Of a DNA stretch of 64,000 nt, positions 62,595 to 64,000 are shown piece after piece; position 1 is the stretch's first letter, and each line of letters begins with the position of its first letter. A program made the translations under genes and the position numbers. The DNA lies in NCBI RefSeq assembly GCF_001640805.2, contig NC_066838.1, forward strand, positions 15,924,763 to 15,988,762. The letters run 5' to 3'. The notes under the pieces were generated by a model. That model did not search any database. It worked only from the letters and a program-made list of their open reading frames with translations, and had not been told where the DNA came from. Source of the DNA: Lates calcarifer. Taxonomy: Eukaryota > Chordata > Actinopteri > Centropomidae.

Positions 62595-62715
62595 GCCACC
62601 GGAAACAACGTTCTGTTAGTTTGATGTCGTTCACTTGCTTGTGATTCATGTTTTGTTAGCTAATCTAGCTAGCAGATGTCGACTGGTTGAACTTATTTTC
62701 AGATGAATATATGTG
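62595..62715 (+). promoter_or_regulatory. ncoa6 promoter edge and noncoding exon 1 (inferred)
   Basis: An ETS-type site CCGGAA (62599-62604) precedes a stretch ending ATGTG, followed by GTAAGGG at 62716. That donor is compatible with the acceptor atttcag at 63551-63557. The transcription start is approximate. No TATA box was seen, which suits a housekeeping promoter. Confidence 0.4.
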
Positions 62716-63597
62716 GTAAGGGTTTTGCTTTTTTTGGGCGTAATTTACTGCTGATAATATTTAGCATGTCAGCGCTAAGGAATATGGAAGCTAATAAGTT
62801 GTGGTCCAATGCATTCATGATGAATTACCTGCAGTACTACACAGCTAACGTAGCTAGCGTTGGCTAACCGGAGCTTTCGGAGAAGCCAGCAGGAACCGCC
62901 TTGGCGTTATTTTATCCTCTTTGATGATGCGGTGTCTGCTAGAAACTTAATAATTTGAGTTTTAAGTGACGCTCATACAGGCGTGAAAATGCACAATGAC
63001 ACAGGGCACGCAATATTTTTGTTCGTCGTGCGGATTTCGAACATTCACTGTTAGCTTTCGTTTGCGCTAAGGCCCGTGCTACTGCTGGGCCGATCATATT
63101 AACTAAGCTGTCCACCGTTTACGATAGGGTATTCATACAGTGTGTTTGATATCAAAACAAAATCACACAGCAGTTTAGATATCTTGACTACTTACAGTCC
63201 TTTTGTATTCATTTGACACATCTGCTAAAAGTTTAGAATCACCGGTCACAGTGATGTCAATGACGTACAGGTGTTTTGTTAACGTTCACTATAACGTCAT
63301 CTTATTGACTTTACATAGATTTGCACAAAGAGATTATAAGTTTGACCTTGTCTCACTCTAAGCTTGCAGGGAACAGCGTATAACATGCAGCTACCTCCTT
63401 ATTCCGCTTTTGATCTGCTAACTGTACGTTTTCAATTTCTGAATGTTTCCGCTTTACTGTGACATCCCTGTCGTTTATCGACCATGACAATAGTGTGGGA
63501 CAATAGTGGTTAATTAGGTGGAGTAGTGATCTATGTCTTTGTCGTGTGGAATTTCAGCATAAAACCGTTCAAACGCCACTCCTAGTTAGAGGGGAGG

Positions 63598-63895
63598 ATG
63601 GCACATCAACGTACTCCACCCGAGCTGTCCCAGAGGACAGAGGACCTGGAACTAGATAATGATTCCGACAGGGACTCTGGTGTTGGGGATGATGCAGGAG
63701 AGGATGCTGACAGTTGCCATGGAAGCACAGTAACTGAAGAGGAGAAAGTCAACAATCAAGATGGCTTTGAAGAAACCTGCCAGGATGGAGAAGATTTTAC
63801 AGTTTTTGTTGCCTTTCAAGGGAATATGGAGGATGAGGACTTCACACAAAAACTTGACACTGTCCTCAGTGGGATACCTAACATGCTTGATATGG
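63598..63895 (+). CDS. ncoa6: Nuclear receptor coactivator 6 (NCOA6), first coding exon, 3' part beyond window
   Basis: Scaffold coactivator of nuclear receptors and subunit of a KMT2C/D (MLL3/4) histone methyltransferase complex; nuclear. Only the first coding exon is visible (99 codons plus one base). It starts after an acceptor at 63557 with 40 bases of 5' UTR and ends at donor GTTAGT (63896). The sequence is acidic at the N terminus (DNDSDRDSGVGDDAGED). It then shows FTVFVAFQGNMEDEDFTQKL and DTVLSGIPNMLDM, which correspond closely to the conserved NCOA6 N-terminal block FVAFKGNIDDKDF...LDAIL..PNLL. Downstream exons with the glutamine-rich region and LXXLL receptor boxes are outside the window. 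The position next to ggt7 agrees with vertebrate synteny. Confidence 0.88.
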
Positions 63896-64000
63896 GTTAG
63901 TTTTATTATTGTTATTTAATTATTATTATCAGATGGGAGCTGCCCAATATGGCTATCAACTGATGGCAGCACTTGCTGTCAATCTAGGAATATGTCCACA

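Noticed and set aside
1..64000. CRISPR arrays, bacterial operons or phage modules
   Set aside because: The repeats seen are microsatellites and eukaryotic transposons. Genes are intron-containing vertebrate genes, so prokaryotic systems are not expected and none was seen.

Overview
This is vertebrate nuclear DNA, almost certainly from a spiny-rayed (percomorph-type) teleost. The evidence is a fish-specific FISNA-NACHT NLR immune receptor, short GT-AG introns, very abundant (CA/GT)n microsatellites, teleost-style transposon debris (Tc1/mariner, L2-like LINE, hAT-like short elements), a eukaryotic tRNA-Ala gene, and a block of genes (tp53inp2, ggt7, ncoa6) that sit together on human chromosome 20q11. 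All gene models were built by eye from reading frame, GT/AG splice signals and phase; none was checked against transcripts or databases.

Layout. (1) About 1-7035, minus strand: an NLR gene running off the left edge. Seven coding exons can be joined in frame: a short N-terminal exon, a RING-finger exon, one large FISNA-NACHT-helical exon and four leucine-rich-repeat cassette exons. Its introns hold an L2-like LINE tail, an LTR-like remnant and paired microsatellites. (2) About 7-24 kb: a long gene-free stretch with microsatellites, an L2-type reverse transcriptase remnant and short hAT-like or MITE-like copies; some complex AT-rich parts could be cis-regulatory DNA for the next gene. (3) 24464-25943, minus strand: a complete three-exon Snail-family zinc-finger repressor gene (273 aa; probably snai1) with a TATA-like promoter, an upstream Snail-type E-box and a polyA signal. 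(4) About 26-41 kb: gene-free apart from a tRNA-Ala(TGC) gene on the minus strand at 34.9 kb and a dead Tc1-type transposase remnant. (5) About 40.9-49.1 kb, plus strand: tp53inp2, with a GC-box promoter, a noncoding first exon, a 4.2 kb intron containing a perfect palindrome, and three coding exons (321 aa). (6) About 52.6-62.0 kb, plus strand: ggt7, 15 coding exons joined in frame (678 aa), a type II membrane gamma-glutamyltransferase-family protein. (7) About 62.6 kb to the right edge, plus strand: the start of ncoa6, with a noncoding first exon and the first coding exon.

Functionally these are unrelated housekeeping or regulatory genes held together by old synteny (autophagy/transcription cofactor TP53INP2, glutathione-family enzyme GGT7, nuclear receptor coactivator NCOA6, developmental repressor Snail), next to one fast-evolving innate immune NLR. 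The most notable object is the NLR: an N-terminal RING finger with all eight zinc ligands is spliced in frame to a FISNA-NACHT-LRR body, which suggests an immune sensor with built-in ubiquitin-ligase potential.
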